Shown: in pieces, positions 16,194 through 24,227 of the stretch | Numbering within the stretch: the stretch's first letter is position 1 | Layout of the letters: every line of letters begins with the position of its first letter | Origin: JBBRCE01 sp038205115 | Lineage (GTDB): Bacteria > Planctomycetota > Planctomycetia > Pirellulales > JBBRCE01 | Assembly (NCBI GenBank): GCA_038205115.1 | Contig: JBBRCE010000023.1 | Coordinates: forward strand, 8,389 to 72,388 | Reading direction: 5' to 3' | DNA length: 64,000 nt | Notes under the pieces: model-generated | Databases searched by the model: none | Seen by the model: only the letters and a program-made list of their open reading frames with translations | What the model was told of the DNA's origin: nothing | Program-made: the position numbers and the translations under genes

Positions 16194-17510
16194 ATGGCTC
16201 GTAAACTCGTCGATCAAGAAGAAGCCGCCGGCATGTTGGGCATTTCGGTCGATGACCTCAAATCCATGCGCGACCAAGGCAAGGTCTACGCCTATCGCGA
16301 CGGTGGCGGCTGGAAGTTCAAAGCCGAAGACATTCAGCGACTGTTAGAAGAACGCAGTTCCGGCGGCGGCGACGAATGGGATGTCGGCAACGACTCCGTG
16401 CTGGTCAGCGAGCAAGAGTTAGGTAAGTCGCCCGAAGCCACCAGCAGCACCATCATCGGCAAGTCCAACGCGCCTTCGCTGGACAGCGATATTCACCTGG
16501 CCCCCATCGACGACGGCCCAACCAGCGGCAGCGACGTCAAACTCGTGGCCGATCCCGAAGGCGGCAGCGATGTGAAATTGGTCAGCGACTCGCAAATTGG
16601 TTTCTCGAGCCTGATGGGCGACTCCGTCATCTCCGGTCTTTCGGACGTCCCGCAACGATCCGACGAGCCCAATCTGGCCGAAAGTAGCGATCTCAAGTTG
16701 GGCGGCAGCAGCATTCACGCCGGCGGAGCAAGTCGCGATCCAAAATCGAGCGGGCTCAGTGATCTGATGTCGGGCGATGACCACGAATTTTCGTTGGAGC
16801 CGTCATCAATTCACGGCAACGCCAAAGGCGGCAGTTCACTTGAGCTGAGCAGCCACGACGACGACGAAGAACTCGTGCTCGGCTCGGGCAGCGACATTAC
16901 CCGCGGCGCGGGCGACAGCGGCATTTCGCTGGCTCATCCCACCGACTCCGGCATCATGCTCGATAAGCCTATGGACCTGGGCGGATCGAAAATCGATTCC
17001 TTCGAGTTGGGCGAAGACGATGTGATCTCGCTCGATCCGGACGTTGACGTCGAGCAAGCCACGCAATTGAAAAGCGACGACGACTTTGTGCTGGAGACAG
17101 CGTCCGACAGCACCGACGATTTCGACGATAGCGGCTCGCAAGTCATCGCCCTCGATACCGAAGACGATATCGCCAGCGGCTCGGGCGGCATGTTCGGCAG
17201 TAGTTCGCCGGGCATGGCCAAAATGCTGGAAGAAGATCTCGATGGCGACGCGCCCGCAGCAGGCGCCGCTGCCAAGGTCGCCGGATTGCCGGGCGGTCCG
17301 ATGGTGGCCGCTTATCCCACGGTTCCGGAAGCCCCGTTCTCAATTTTCAATGTGCTGGGACTGTTGGCCTGTGTCATTTTTTTGACGATAACCGGCATGA
17401 TGATGTACGAATTGGTCCGCAACATGTGGAGTTGGAACCAACCGACCGAAGTCTCGGCCAGCATGATCAAGTCGATGGATTCGATGTTCAATTTGCTGGA
17501 TAAAAAATAA
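16194..17510 (+). CDS. HTH protein with acidic linker and C-terminal membrane anchor
   Basis: The 438-residue protein has three parts. Residues 1-53 (RKLVDQEEAAGMLGISVDDL...YAYRDGGGWKFKAEDI) form a MerR/excisionase-like winged helix-turn-helix. Residues about 55-375 are a low-complexity Asp/Ser/Gly-rich linker with recurring GSDVKLV, SDIHLA, SDLKLGG and ISLDPD-type units. Near residue 385-410 a single membrane segment (FSIFNVLGLLACVIFLTITG) is followed by a short tail. A DNA-binding head tied to the membrane through an acidic spacer resembles one-component membrane regulators, but the orientation (head cytoplasmic) is inferred. The ATG at 16194 is preferred over a GTG four codons upstream. 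It is followed after 41 bp by an OmpA-like lipoprotein, likely the same operon. Target sites are unknown. Confidence 0.72.
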   Translation: MARKLVDQEEAAGMLGISVDDLKSMRDQGKVYAYRDGGGWKFKAEDIQRLLEERSSGGGDEWDVGNDSVLVSEQELGKSPEATSSTIIGKSNAPSLDSDIHLAPIDDGPTSGSDVKLVADPEGGSDVKLVSDSQIGFSSLMGDSVISGLSDVPQRSDEPNLAESSDLKLGGSSIHAGGASRDPKSSGLSDLMSGDDHEFSLEPSSIHGNAKGGSSLELSSHDDDEELVLGSGSDITRGAGDSGISLAHPTDSGIMLDKPMDLGGSKIDSFELGEDDVISLDPDVDVEQATQLKSDDDFVLETASDSTDDFDDSGSQVIALDTEDDIASGSGGMFGSSSPGMAKMLEEDLDGDAPAAGAAAKVAGLPGGPMVAAYPTVPEAPFSIFNVLGLLACVIFLTITGMMMYELVRNMWSWNQPTEVSASMIKSMDSMFNLLDKK

Positions 17511-17551
17511 ACGCTGATCGAAACGATTGGCGATTCGAAAGGAGTCGAATC

Positions 17552-18442
17552 ATGTTGCTCAACCAGGGCGCCGCCGGTTTGTCCGGCGACCGCAAAACTC
17601 ACTGTGCCGCCCCGACGACGGGCAGCCTGTTCTGCATTTGCGTACTGTGTTGCGGACTCGCTGGCTGCGGTTTCGTTCCGACCACGCAACTGACCGCGGC
17701 GCAGACGCAAAACAAGACGCTGACCGAACAGTTAACCGCCCAGCAAGGCGAGCTTGAGAATCTCAAGTTCCACACGCGCTCGGTCGAAAATCAGTTGGTC
17801 CGTGCCGAGGCCGATCTGGCCCGTGTGGAGCAGGTGGCCGGAACCAGCAGCAAGCAGCTCACCGTGGCGGCCCGCGATCGCTCGCCCGCCGCTCAATATG
17901 CGTCGATGTCCTCGCGCACGCCGGTTACGCTGTCGACAGGCATGAGCAGCCAATTGGCGCAGTTATCGCGACGCTTTCCGAGTTTGCAATTCGACGGCAA
18001 GCTGGGCGTGGCGCGTTTCGACGCGGATTTGATTTTCGACAGCGGCGACGATCATCTCAAGCCGGACGCCGAGGCGGCGCTGACGGAGTTCGCCCGCATC
18101 TTGCAAGCGGACGATGGCAAGAAGTTTCGGGTGTTGGTGGCCGGTCACACCGATAATCAAAAGCTGGCTACACGCGAAGTTCGCGATCAGTTTCACGACA
18201 ACTGGCAATTGAGCACCTCCCGCGCGCACAGCGTGGCTGACTTTTTGCGTCGCGCAGGCGTGAGCGAAGATCGGATGGGCGTCGCGGGCTTTGGCGGGCA
18301 TCAACCGATCGCCAGTAACGAAACGCCCGAAAGTCGGCGACGCAATCGACGCGTGGAAATCTTTGTGGTCTCGCCGGACACGCCGGTGGTGGGCTGGACG
18401 GAGTCAACGCCCGAATTGTACGAAACGGCGCGGCGACCGTAG
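17552..18442 (+). CDS. OmpA-family peptidoglycan-associated lipoprotein
   Basis: The product is 296 residues. The hydrophobic leader ends with a lipobox LAGC near residue 36, so the protein is probably lipid-anchored. A coiled-coil-like stretch rich in Gln/Leu follows (about 45-100). The C-terminal OmpA domain (about 150-280) includes ARFDADLIFDSGDDHLKPDA, VAGHTDN, and the typical LSTSRAHSVADFL...RRRNRRVEI block that contacts diaminopimelate in peptidoglycan. The ATG has AGGAG at a normal distance. It should link the outer membrane or cell surface to the wall. It sits between the HTH-membrane protein and a two-component system, all on the plus strand. Confidence 0.88.
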   Translation: MLLNQGAAGLSGDRKTHCAAPTTGSLFCICVLCCGLAGCGFVPTTQLTAAQTQNKTLTEQLTAQQGELENLKFHTRSVENQLVRAEADLARVEQVAGTSSKQLTVAARDRSPAAQYASMSSRTPVTLSTGMSSQLAQLSRRFPSLQFDGKLGVARFDADLIFDSGDDHLKPDAEAALTEFARILQADDGKKFRVLVAGHTDNQKLATREVRDQFHDNWQLSTSRAHSVADFLRRAGVSEDRMGVAGFGGHQPIASNETPESRRRNRRVEIFVVSPDTPVVGWTESTPELYETARRP

Positions 18443-18590
18443 CGCCAAACGAACGACGAAATGTGCGGGCCTAGGGTCCGGTTGCAAGAGATGTTGACCT
18501 AACGGCCAACACTCACTGCGACGTTTTGTCGGAGTTGCAAAAGTAAGGCAATTGTTGCATTCTGATGGCTGTGTCAGGCCAGGGGATGCC

Positions 18591-20054
18591 ATGATCTCCG
18601 ACTCTTGCGATCGAGTAATTCCTACGATGATGGCGCGAGGCATTTTGGCGCAGGGGCGTCGGCTGATTGGCGAAGTTGCGCTTGGTCGCCATGCGCCGGT
18701 CGCGAGTATCGGCATGTCGCTCGTGCTGGTCATTCTGCTGGGCGTGTTTGGCTGCCGACTCGAATTGAATCAAGCCGATAACAGCGTCATTCAATCGACC
18801 GTCGGCAATTATCGCTCGCATGCGGAGCGAACCGCGGGCCAAGTCGAGAGTCAACTACTTGAGATCCGCGGCGACGACGATCTGGACGTCATTCGTCATG
18901 CGCGCTGGTTGCGTTACCACTGGGAACGCGCGATTCTCTCGCAACATGAGCGCGTTTACGCGGCCGTGGTGACCAGTGGCGGTGCAATTATCGTCCACAG
19001 CGACGCCCATCAGGAAGGCCAGCACCTGTCGGCGGGCTGGGCAATCCGAGACTATCCATTGGCAGGTCCGGGCGCCGTCGAAACGGCCGATCCGGCGCTG
19101 ACCGGCGGGGAATTGTGCCTGGATATTTCCGCGCCTATCAATGGCGATCAGGGTTTGCTGGGCCGCTACCATTCTGGCGTGAGCATGACGTGGTTGAACG
19201 TGCAATTGGCCGCAGCCCGGCATACGGTCGTCGTGCGGTGGATTTGGATGACGATTGGCATTGCCGCCATTTTGCTGCTGGCCGCGGCTTCGTTGGTGGT
19301 GATCATGCGTCGTTCGATGTCGCTGCAGCGCGACTTGAACAGCGCCGAGTTGCGGCGCGTGACCGACATCAATCGGCTGATTACCGGTTTGGCGCACGAG
19401 ATTCGCAATCCGCTGAACGCGGTGCAAATCAATCTCTGCACGGCCGACCGGATTTCTTCGGCAACCGATCAAGCCATTGCCGCTAAGTTGCAGGAAATTT
19501 TGCGGCAGAGCACCGGCGAAGTGGCGCGCATCGAGGAACTGATTGGCGAACTGCTGGGTTACGTCCGAACTGAACCGCAAGCCGACGAAGTGATCGATCT
19601 CTGCCGCGAAGTGACCGAAGCGGTGAAGTACTTTACGCCCGCTGCCGCTGAAGAGGGCGTCGAATTGCTGAGCGACGTGCCGATTCAACCGCGATACGCT
19701 CGGATTAGCCGCCGGCGTTTACGGCAAATGTTATCGAACTTGTTGACCAACGCCTGCGAGGCTCTGGCGGATGGCGGGCGGATCATCGTCAAGCTCGAGT
19801 TCGCCGCAGGCCAAGTGGCGATCAGCGTTGCCGATAATGGTCCGGGCGTGCCGGCAACTGCGCAAGAGCAAGTTTTCAATGCCTTCTATTCGACAAAGAA
19901 GACCGGTGTCGGTTTAGGCTTAACGCTCGTCCGCAACTATGCTGAAGAATGCGGCGGCACGATCTCCTGCCACACTTGCGCCGAAGGCGGGGCAGAGTTT
20001 CGCATCCTGTTACCACTTCTGGTGAGCGAACGCGCGGAAGAGGCTTTGGCATGA
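18591..20054 (+). CDS. NtrB-like membrane sensor histidine kinase
   Basis: This is a 487-residue kinase. A membrane segment at about residues 42-60 and another at about 217-240 enclose an extracytoplasmic sensor of roughly 155 residues with no recognisable named fold. The cytoplasmic part has the H-box GLAHEIRNPLNAVQ (phospho-acceptor H269), N-box NLLTNACEAL, G1 DNGPG, and G2 GVGLGLTLVR. ATG 18591 is favoured by AGGGGA immediately upstream; a TTG at 18552 would add 13 residues. The stop codon overlaps the ATG of the NtrC-like gene (ATGA at 20051-20054), so the pair is translationally coupled. Its cognate regulator is interrupted, so output may be lost. Confidence 0.9.
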   Translation: MISDSCDRVIPTMMARGILAQGRRLIGEVALGRHAPVASIGMSLVLVILLGVFGCRLELNQADNSVIQSTVGNYRSHAERTAGQVESQLLEIRGDDDLDVIRHARWLRYHWERAILSQHERVYAAVVTSGGAIIVHSDAHQEGQHLSAGWAIRDYPLAGPGAVETADPALTGGELCLDISAPINGDQGLLGRYHSGVSMTWLNVQLAAARHTVVVRWIWMTIGIAAILLLAAASLVVIMRRSMSLQRDLNSAELRRVTDINRLITGLAHEIRNPLNAVQINLCTADRISSATDQAIAAKLQEILRQSTGEVARIEELIGELLGYVRTEPQADEVIDLCREVTEAVKYFTPAAAEEGVELLSDVPIQPRYARISRRRLRQMLSNLLTNACEALADGGRIIVKLEFAAGQVAISVADNGPGVPATAQEQVFNAFYSTKKTGVGLGLTLVRNYAEECGGTISCHTCAEGGAEFRILLPLLVSERAEEALA

Positions 20055-20635
20055 CCCGGCAGTCAACCATCTTGGTGGTCGAGGATCAGGCCGCCGAGCG
20101 TCGCGCTATGGCGAGCCTGCTGGAAACCGAAAACTACGCGGTGCTCACCGCACGCGGTCGCCGCGATGCCGAGCAACTGCTGGGCGATCACGTCGACCTG
20201 GTGATTTGCGACCTGCGATTAGGCCAGGCGAGCGGCGTCGAGGTGCTGCGCGCCTGGCGAGAGAAATGGCCCGACGCTCCGTTTGTGATGGTCACTGCCT
20301 TCGGCGATGTCGATTCGGCCGTCAGCGCCATGAAATTGGGCGCCGACGACTTTCTCACCAAGCCCATTCATCCGGAGACTCTACTAGAGACAATCCGCAC
20401 GCTGCTGGCGACCCGCGCCGCAACTGCTACGGCGTCGGCCGACGCGGCTTCGACAGCCACGGCGTTGCCCGCCAACGGCAAACGCCTCAAACGGTTTGGC
20501 CGCATGTTAGCCGCGGCCGAATCGATGCACGAGTTGTTTCGAATGGCCGAGCGCGCCGCGGCCAGCGCCGCGACCGTGTTAATCCTCGGCGAATCCGGTG
20601 TGGGCAAAGAACTCCTGGCCGACGCCATTCACTAG
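20051..20635 (+). CDS. NtrC-like sigma-54 response regulator, 5' part (interrupted gene)
   Basis: This half encodes 194 residues. The receiver domain has E11-D12, the phosphorylated D54 in VICDLRLG, T82 and K104 in FLTKPI. An Ala/Thr-rich linker leads into the AAA+ ATPase with Walker A GESGVGKE at 180-187. The frame then meets TAG (20633-20635) just after DAIH. The same frame continues without further stops to 21439 and supplies the rest of the ATPase and the DNA-binding domain, so this is one gene of 463 codons carrying one nonsense codon. As read, the product would be a receiver with an incomplete ATPase and could at most titrate phosphoryl groups. It overlaps the kinase gene by 4 bp. Confidence 0.9.
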   Translation: MTRQSTILVVEDQAAERRAMASLLETENYAVLTARGRRDAEQLLGDHVDLVICDLRLGQASGVEVLRAWREKWPDAPFVMVTAFGDVDSAVSAMKLGADDFLTKPIHPETLLETIRTLLATRAATATASADAASTATALPANGKRLKRFGRMLAAAESMHELFRMAERAAASAATVLILGESGVGKELLADAIH

Positions 20636-20674
20636 GCGAGCAACCGTCGCGATCGCCCGTTTGTCGCGGTCAAT

Positions 20675-21439
20675 ATGGCGGCGTTGCCAGAGACGTTGGT
20701 CGAAAGTGAACTCTTTGGTCACGTCCGCGGCGCGTTCACCGGCGCCGAACATGAGCGCGTCGGTCGGTTCATCGCCGCTGCTAACGGCACGTTGTTCATC
20801 GACGAAATTGGCGACCTGGCATTGCCGGCGCAAGCCAAGTTGCTGCGCGTGTTGGAAACGCGCGTGCTCGCCGCGCTGGGCAGCAACGTCGACCAGAAGA
20901 TGGAAGCCCGGGTGATTGCCGCCACGAGCCGCGAGTTGGTCAAATTCGTGGCCGATAAACGTTTTCGCGAGGATTTGTACTACCGGCTCAACGTTGTCAC
21001 GTTGCTGATCCCGCCGTTGCGGTCGCGGCCGGCCGACATTCGCCCGCTGGCGGAATACGCACTGCAAGAGTTGGCGGGCCGGATTGGCAAGTCGATGCAT
21101 TTGTCGGAGGAGTTGATTGCGGCATTGGAGAAGTTGACGTGGCCGGGCAATGTCCGTCAATTGCGTAACGCAATCGAAAGCATGGTCGTGCTTTCCGACC
21201 ACGACGAACTGCGGGCCGATGATCTGCCGCTAGAACTGTTGGCGGAACTCGCCGGGCATCGCAGCGCATCGGAAAGTTCCTACGATCTGGGATTGATCGA
21301 GCGGCAGACGATTCTCGATGCTCTGGAGCGTCACGGCGGTAACCGGACGCGCGCCGCTATGGAACTGGGCATTTCCACCCGCACCTTGCAGCGGAAGTTG
21401 AAGATCTGGAATGTCAACGAAGAGTCGCGCTGCGACTGA
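20675..21439 (+). CDS. NtrC-like regulator, 3' part: AAA+ and Fis-type HTH
   Basis: The frame is open from 20636; the first ATG lies at 20675 inside the conserved VNMAALPETLVESELFG motif, so it is not a natural start. The part contains the sigma-54 contact loop GAFTGA, Walker B TLFIDEIGD, the arginine-finger region FREDLYYRLNV, the WPGNVRQLRN segment and a C-terminal Fis-type HTH (GGNRTRAAMELGISTRTLQRKL). Without Walker A it cannot hydrolyse ATP alone. All family motifs are intact, so the nonsense codon is recent, an error, or bypassed. No Shine-Dalgarno stands before 20675. Confidence 0.85.
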   Translation: MAALPETLVESELFGHVRGAFTGAEHERVGRFIAAANGTLFIDEIGDLALPAQAKLLRVLETRVLAALGSNVDQKMEARVIAATSRELVKFVADKRFREDLYYRLNVVTLLIPPLRSRPADIRPLAEYALQELAGRIGKSMHLSEELIAALEKLTWPGNVRQLRNAIESMVVLSDHDELRADDLPLELLAELAGHRSASESSYDLGLIERQTILDALERHGGNRTRAAMELGISTRTLQRKLKIWNVNEESRCD

Positions 21440-21821
21440 ACCGCGACAGCTTGTCGTAGCGGCGCTGCTGGCATCGGACAGGTTGTCGCGGAGTCGTATT
21501 AAGCTGCCCACGATTTCATGAATAGTAATCGTTCCGAACGGGCTTGCAGATCAGGACTTGGGCAGCGACTTGGCTTCTTCGGAAGTCCATTGGCATGCCA
21601 GATGCCTTACCGTTCATCCGATGAGTGAACAACCGGGGAACACACTCGTCAACTTGCAGTCTCCGGCGCGAGCCGGCTAAGCGGATACGTCGTCGCCACA
21701 CGCACACATGTGAGTGTGACATCCGCTTGGCCGTGCTCGCGCTCTTGAGACTTTCTTACTGTACGCGCGGTATTGATTTGGCTTACGACCACTCCGAACG
21801 GAATCCTTGGAGGTTCTTGCT
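21440..21821. other. Intergenic region without recognised gene
   Basis: About 380 bp follow the regulator gene. Only short, mutually overlapping ORFs without recognisable motifs occur. A strong GGAGG at 21809-21813 belongs to the next gene. Confidence 0.5.
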
Positions 21822-22610
21822 GTGTATAATCGCCAACGCCCACGTCTGATGTTGGTTTCGACACATGGTTATGTCACGGCGAGGCCGCGTCCCTCGTTCG
21901 ACGGCGCCGATCGTCAGGTCACTTATATTCTCGATCTCGCCCGGCAATTGGGTGCAATGGGGTATGTCGTTGATGTGCTGACGCGCCAGTTCGACGGACA
22001 GCCGACACTGGAACCGTTAGCTTTGAATGTGACAATCGTGCGATTCCCCTGCGGTGGTCCGCGGTTGATTGGTAAGGACGTGCTCTGGCGTCATCTGGGT
22101 GCTTGGTCCGATCAAGTGGTGAAGTACGCCAACCGCCGGCAGTTGCGATATTTGCTGGTGAGCTCGCATTACTGGGACGCAGGTTACGCGTGCTCGTTGC
22201 TGGCTGCGCGTCTGAAACTGCCGCATGTTTTTACGCCGCATGCGCTAGGCGCTGCGCGACAGAATCCCTTTTTTGCCGGCTCGATTTCCGGACGCTTGAC
22301 CGACGGGTCCGTCGACGTGCAGGTGGATCACGAACAGGAAGTTTGCGCTCAGGCCCAGATGGTCGTCGCCACCAGTGACGATCAGGCGCAGGATTTGATC
22401 GGGCCGAACTATCGCGTGCCGCCAGCAAAGATTCGCACGGTCGGGCCGGGCTACGATGACCCGCGATTTTACGAGACCGATTACGCGCAGAGATATCAGG
22501 CCTGCTTAGTTCAGGCCATCATGGCGTTTCGCGCGTTGCGAGCCGTTTTAAGAACGCCACAGGACCATCATCAGAATTGCGAAATGCTTCCATGGACGAA
22601 TTTCTGTTGA
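21822..22610 (+). CDS. Sucrose-phosphate-synthase-like glycosyltransferase, N-terminal half only
   Basis: This is a 262-residue product. GTG at 21822 is chosen because GGAGG lies eight bases upstream. The sequence follows the acceptor-binding Rossmann domain of GT4 sucrose-phosphate synthases: STHGYV, the FDGADRQVTYILDLARQL glycine/glutamine-loop region, VDVLTRQ, SSHYWDAGYACSLLA, PHVFTPHALG, and ending with IRTVGPGYDDPRFY, the junction before the second domain. The nucleotide-sugar-binding C-terminal domain is absent: about 35 unrelated residues follow and the frame ends. Typical family members are 450-700 residues. The 3' end overlaps the next gene, a sucrose-phosphate-phosphatase-like enzyme. 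The truncation suggests an internal deletion, so catalytic activity is unlikely. Confidence 0.75.
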   Translation: MYNRQRPRLMLVSTHGYVTARPRPSFDGADRQVTYILDLARQLGAMGYVVDVLTRQFDGQPTLEPLALNVTIVRFPCGGPRLIGKDVLWRHLGAWSDQVVKYANRRQLRYLLVSSHYWDAGYACSLLAARLKLPHVFTPHALGAARQNPFFAGSISGRLTDGSVDVQVDHEQEVCAQAQMVVATSDDQAQDLIGPNYRVPPAKIRTVGPGYDDPRFYETDYAQRYQACLVQAIMAFRALRAVLRTPQDHHQNCEMLPWTNFC

Positions 22611-23380
22611 TCACGGATCTCGACAATACGCTGCTGGGCGACGACGCCGCTGTGGAACGTTTCCAGAATTGGTGGATGCAGAACTCGCGGCGCGGACGAA
22701 TCGTGTATGTCTCGGATCGGTTCTTCGGATCGATCGCCGAATCGATCGAGCGTTTTCGCCTGCCGGCGCCAATTGCCGTAATCGGTGGCCACGGCACGGA
22801 AATCCATCACTATCAATCCGGCGCGTGGCTAGGCGCCTGGCGCGACGACTTAGGCACCAAGTGGAAGCCGCAGGAAATTCGTGAATCGTTAAGCTACATC
22901 ACCGGGCTGCAATTGCGGCCAAACAATTACCAATCGCAATATAAATTGAGCTTTCACATGAGCGAAGGCGTCGAATTGAAACACGTGCGTCAAGTGGCGG
23001 AAGCCATTGGCGGTGCAATCGAATTGGTACACGACTCCAACGGTTGCTTGGACGTGCTGCCGGCTGGCGTCAACAAAGGATCGGCGGCGGCATTCGTGGC
23101 CTGGACCTGGCAGTACAAACGGCAGCAAGTCATTGTCTGCGGCGATTCGGCCGATGACCTGGCCATGCTGCGACGATTCCGCGCAGTGATTGTGGGCAAC
23201 GGCTCGGACGAGGTCAAAAGCCTGGTTGGACCCGATATTTACCGGGCAACCGCTGCGTTTGCCGACGGCGTGGTCGAGGGACTGGAGCACTGGCTGGATC
23301 TGCCCTCGCTCAATTCCTTTGCACCCAATCGCGCGCCGCTGGCCAATGGTTCGTCCCACAATCTCTGCTCCAGAAATTGA
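22592..23380 (+). CDS. Sucrose-phosphate-phosphatase-like HAD hydrolase
   Basis: This is a 262-residue HAD (Cof/SPP type) enzyme. Motif 1 LITDLDNTLLGDD gives the nucleophile D9 and acid/base D11. Motif 2 lies in YVSDRFF, where most SPPs read TGRS. The cap region contains GGHGTEI. Motif 3 is NKGSAAAF and motif 4 is GDSADDLAML. The family hydrolyses sucrose-6-phosphate, or in some relatives glucosylglycerate- or mannosyl-phosphates. It overlaps the truncated SPS-like gene by 19 bp, which fits an original synthase-phosphatase pair for a compatible solute. ATG 22592 precedes the first strand directly; a TTG at 22577 is the alternative. The Ser in motif 2 is retained. Confidence 0.85.
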   Translation: MDEFLLITDLDNTLLGDDAAVERFQNWWMQNSRRGRIVYVSDRFFGSIAESIERFRLPAPIAVIGGHGTEIHHYQSGAWLGAWRDDLGTKWKPQEIRESLSYITGLQLRPNNYQSQYKLSFHMSEGVELKHVRQVAEAIGGAIELVHDSNGCLDVLPAGVNKGSAAAFVAWTWQYKRQQVIVCGDSADDLAMLRRFRAVIVGNGSDEVKSLVGPDIYRATAAFADGVVEGLEHWLDLPSLNSFAPNRAPLANGSSHNLCSRN

Positions 23381-23481
23381 TTGAGTCATGCCCTGAAAGT
23401 AAATGGGCAGTCAACGCATAAAATTTGATCGCGAGCGAGCTGCGAATTCCGCACCGGGATGGGTAGCACTCCGTTTCTCCA

Positions 23482-23979
23482 ATGCGCGTTCGATCGGTTG
23501 ATGTGTTACTCCAGGCGGCGAGTTCCCTGGCGAAGGATCAAAAGACTGTCGTCAACGAAGATCACGAGCCGGTGGTGGCCATCGACTACGCCGCGCCGGC
23601 TGGAGCGACGACGGCGGCCATGGTGACCGGAGGCGGCATGTGCGCGGAATCGCTGGTCGCGTCGTTTCTGATCCAGCGAATGTCGATCACGCGAATGGGA
23701 CAGTACGTGCTGTGCTGGGGCGCGCGAATCACATCCATTGATCGCGATTCGCCCTTGAAAAACCTGGGAGTCCGGTCGGGCGACGTGATCACTCGTCTGG
23801 ATGGCATTCGCATCGACAACGGCATGTTCCGCAACAGTCGCGGCGAGATCGTTGCGCCCGAACTCGATCGTCACTTCGGCGGAACCGAAGTGCGGTTCAT
23901 CGTGTCTGGCACCAGTAAAGTTCTGATTGGCCAGATTCTCATCGCCGATGCCAACAGCGGCGGCGTGGTGGCGCCTTAA
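23482..23979 (+). CDS. PDZ-domain protein
   Basis: This is a 165-residue product without a clear signal peptide. Residues about 70-155 form a PDZ-like domain: GQYVLCWGARITSIDRDSPLKNLGVRSGDVITRLDGIRIDN, then an insertion, then EVRFIVSGTSKVLIGQILI. The first 65 residues (SSLAKDQKTVVNEDHEPVVAIDY) are not recognised. PDZ domains bind C-terminal peptides or hydrophobic segments. Related planctomycete proteins are usually exported, so the real start may lie elsewhere or the gene may be shortened at its 5' end. No Shine-Dalgarno is evident. An intrinsic terminator follows 30 bp after the stop. Confidence 0.65.
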   Translation: MRVRSVDVLLQAASSLAKDQKTVVNEDHEPVVAIDYAAPAGATTAAMVTGGGMCAESLVASFLIQRMSITRMGQYVLCWGARITSIDRDSPLKNLGVRSGDVITRLDGIRIDNGMFRNSRGEIVAPELDRHFGGTEVRFIVSGTSKVLIGQILIADANSGGVVAP

Positions 23980-24010
23980 CCTACTGTCGTTCAGCAAGGT
24001 TTTCTAGCGC

Positions 24011-24058
24011 CTCGTTGTCGAGCTCTGCCCGTAGAGCTCGGCAACGGGCGTTTTTTTT
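24011..24058 (+). terminator. Intrinsic terminator after the PDZ gene
   Basis: A stem formed by 24013-24025 and 24034-24046 (13 pairs, one G-U) with an 8-base loop is followed by GGCG and eight T residues at 24051-24058. It would end plus-strand transcripts coming from the PDZ gene. Confidence 0.8.
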
Positions 24059-24227
24059 CGTGCCCACATCCGCCTGACAGCGACAATCGTCCGGACGTCT
24101 CTTTACCGTGGCCCGCGGCAGGAGTATTCTTCAATTGAGCCGCACGCCGATGGCGCAGCGAAGTTCATCTCCGCAGGGCGTCGTTGGTTAGGCCACTCGA
24201 AAACACTTTCGCTTACTGAGGTCGACG

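Noticed and set aside
12033..20635. Reassignment of TAA/TAG as sense codons in this genome
   Set aside because: Many genes end at TAA or TAG exactly at the expected family length (for example mnmG, ompA-like, sulfatase, M28 peptidase), so a global reassignment does not fit.
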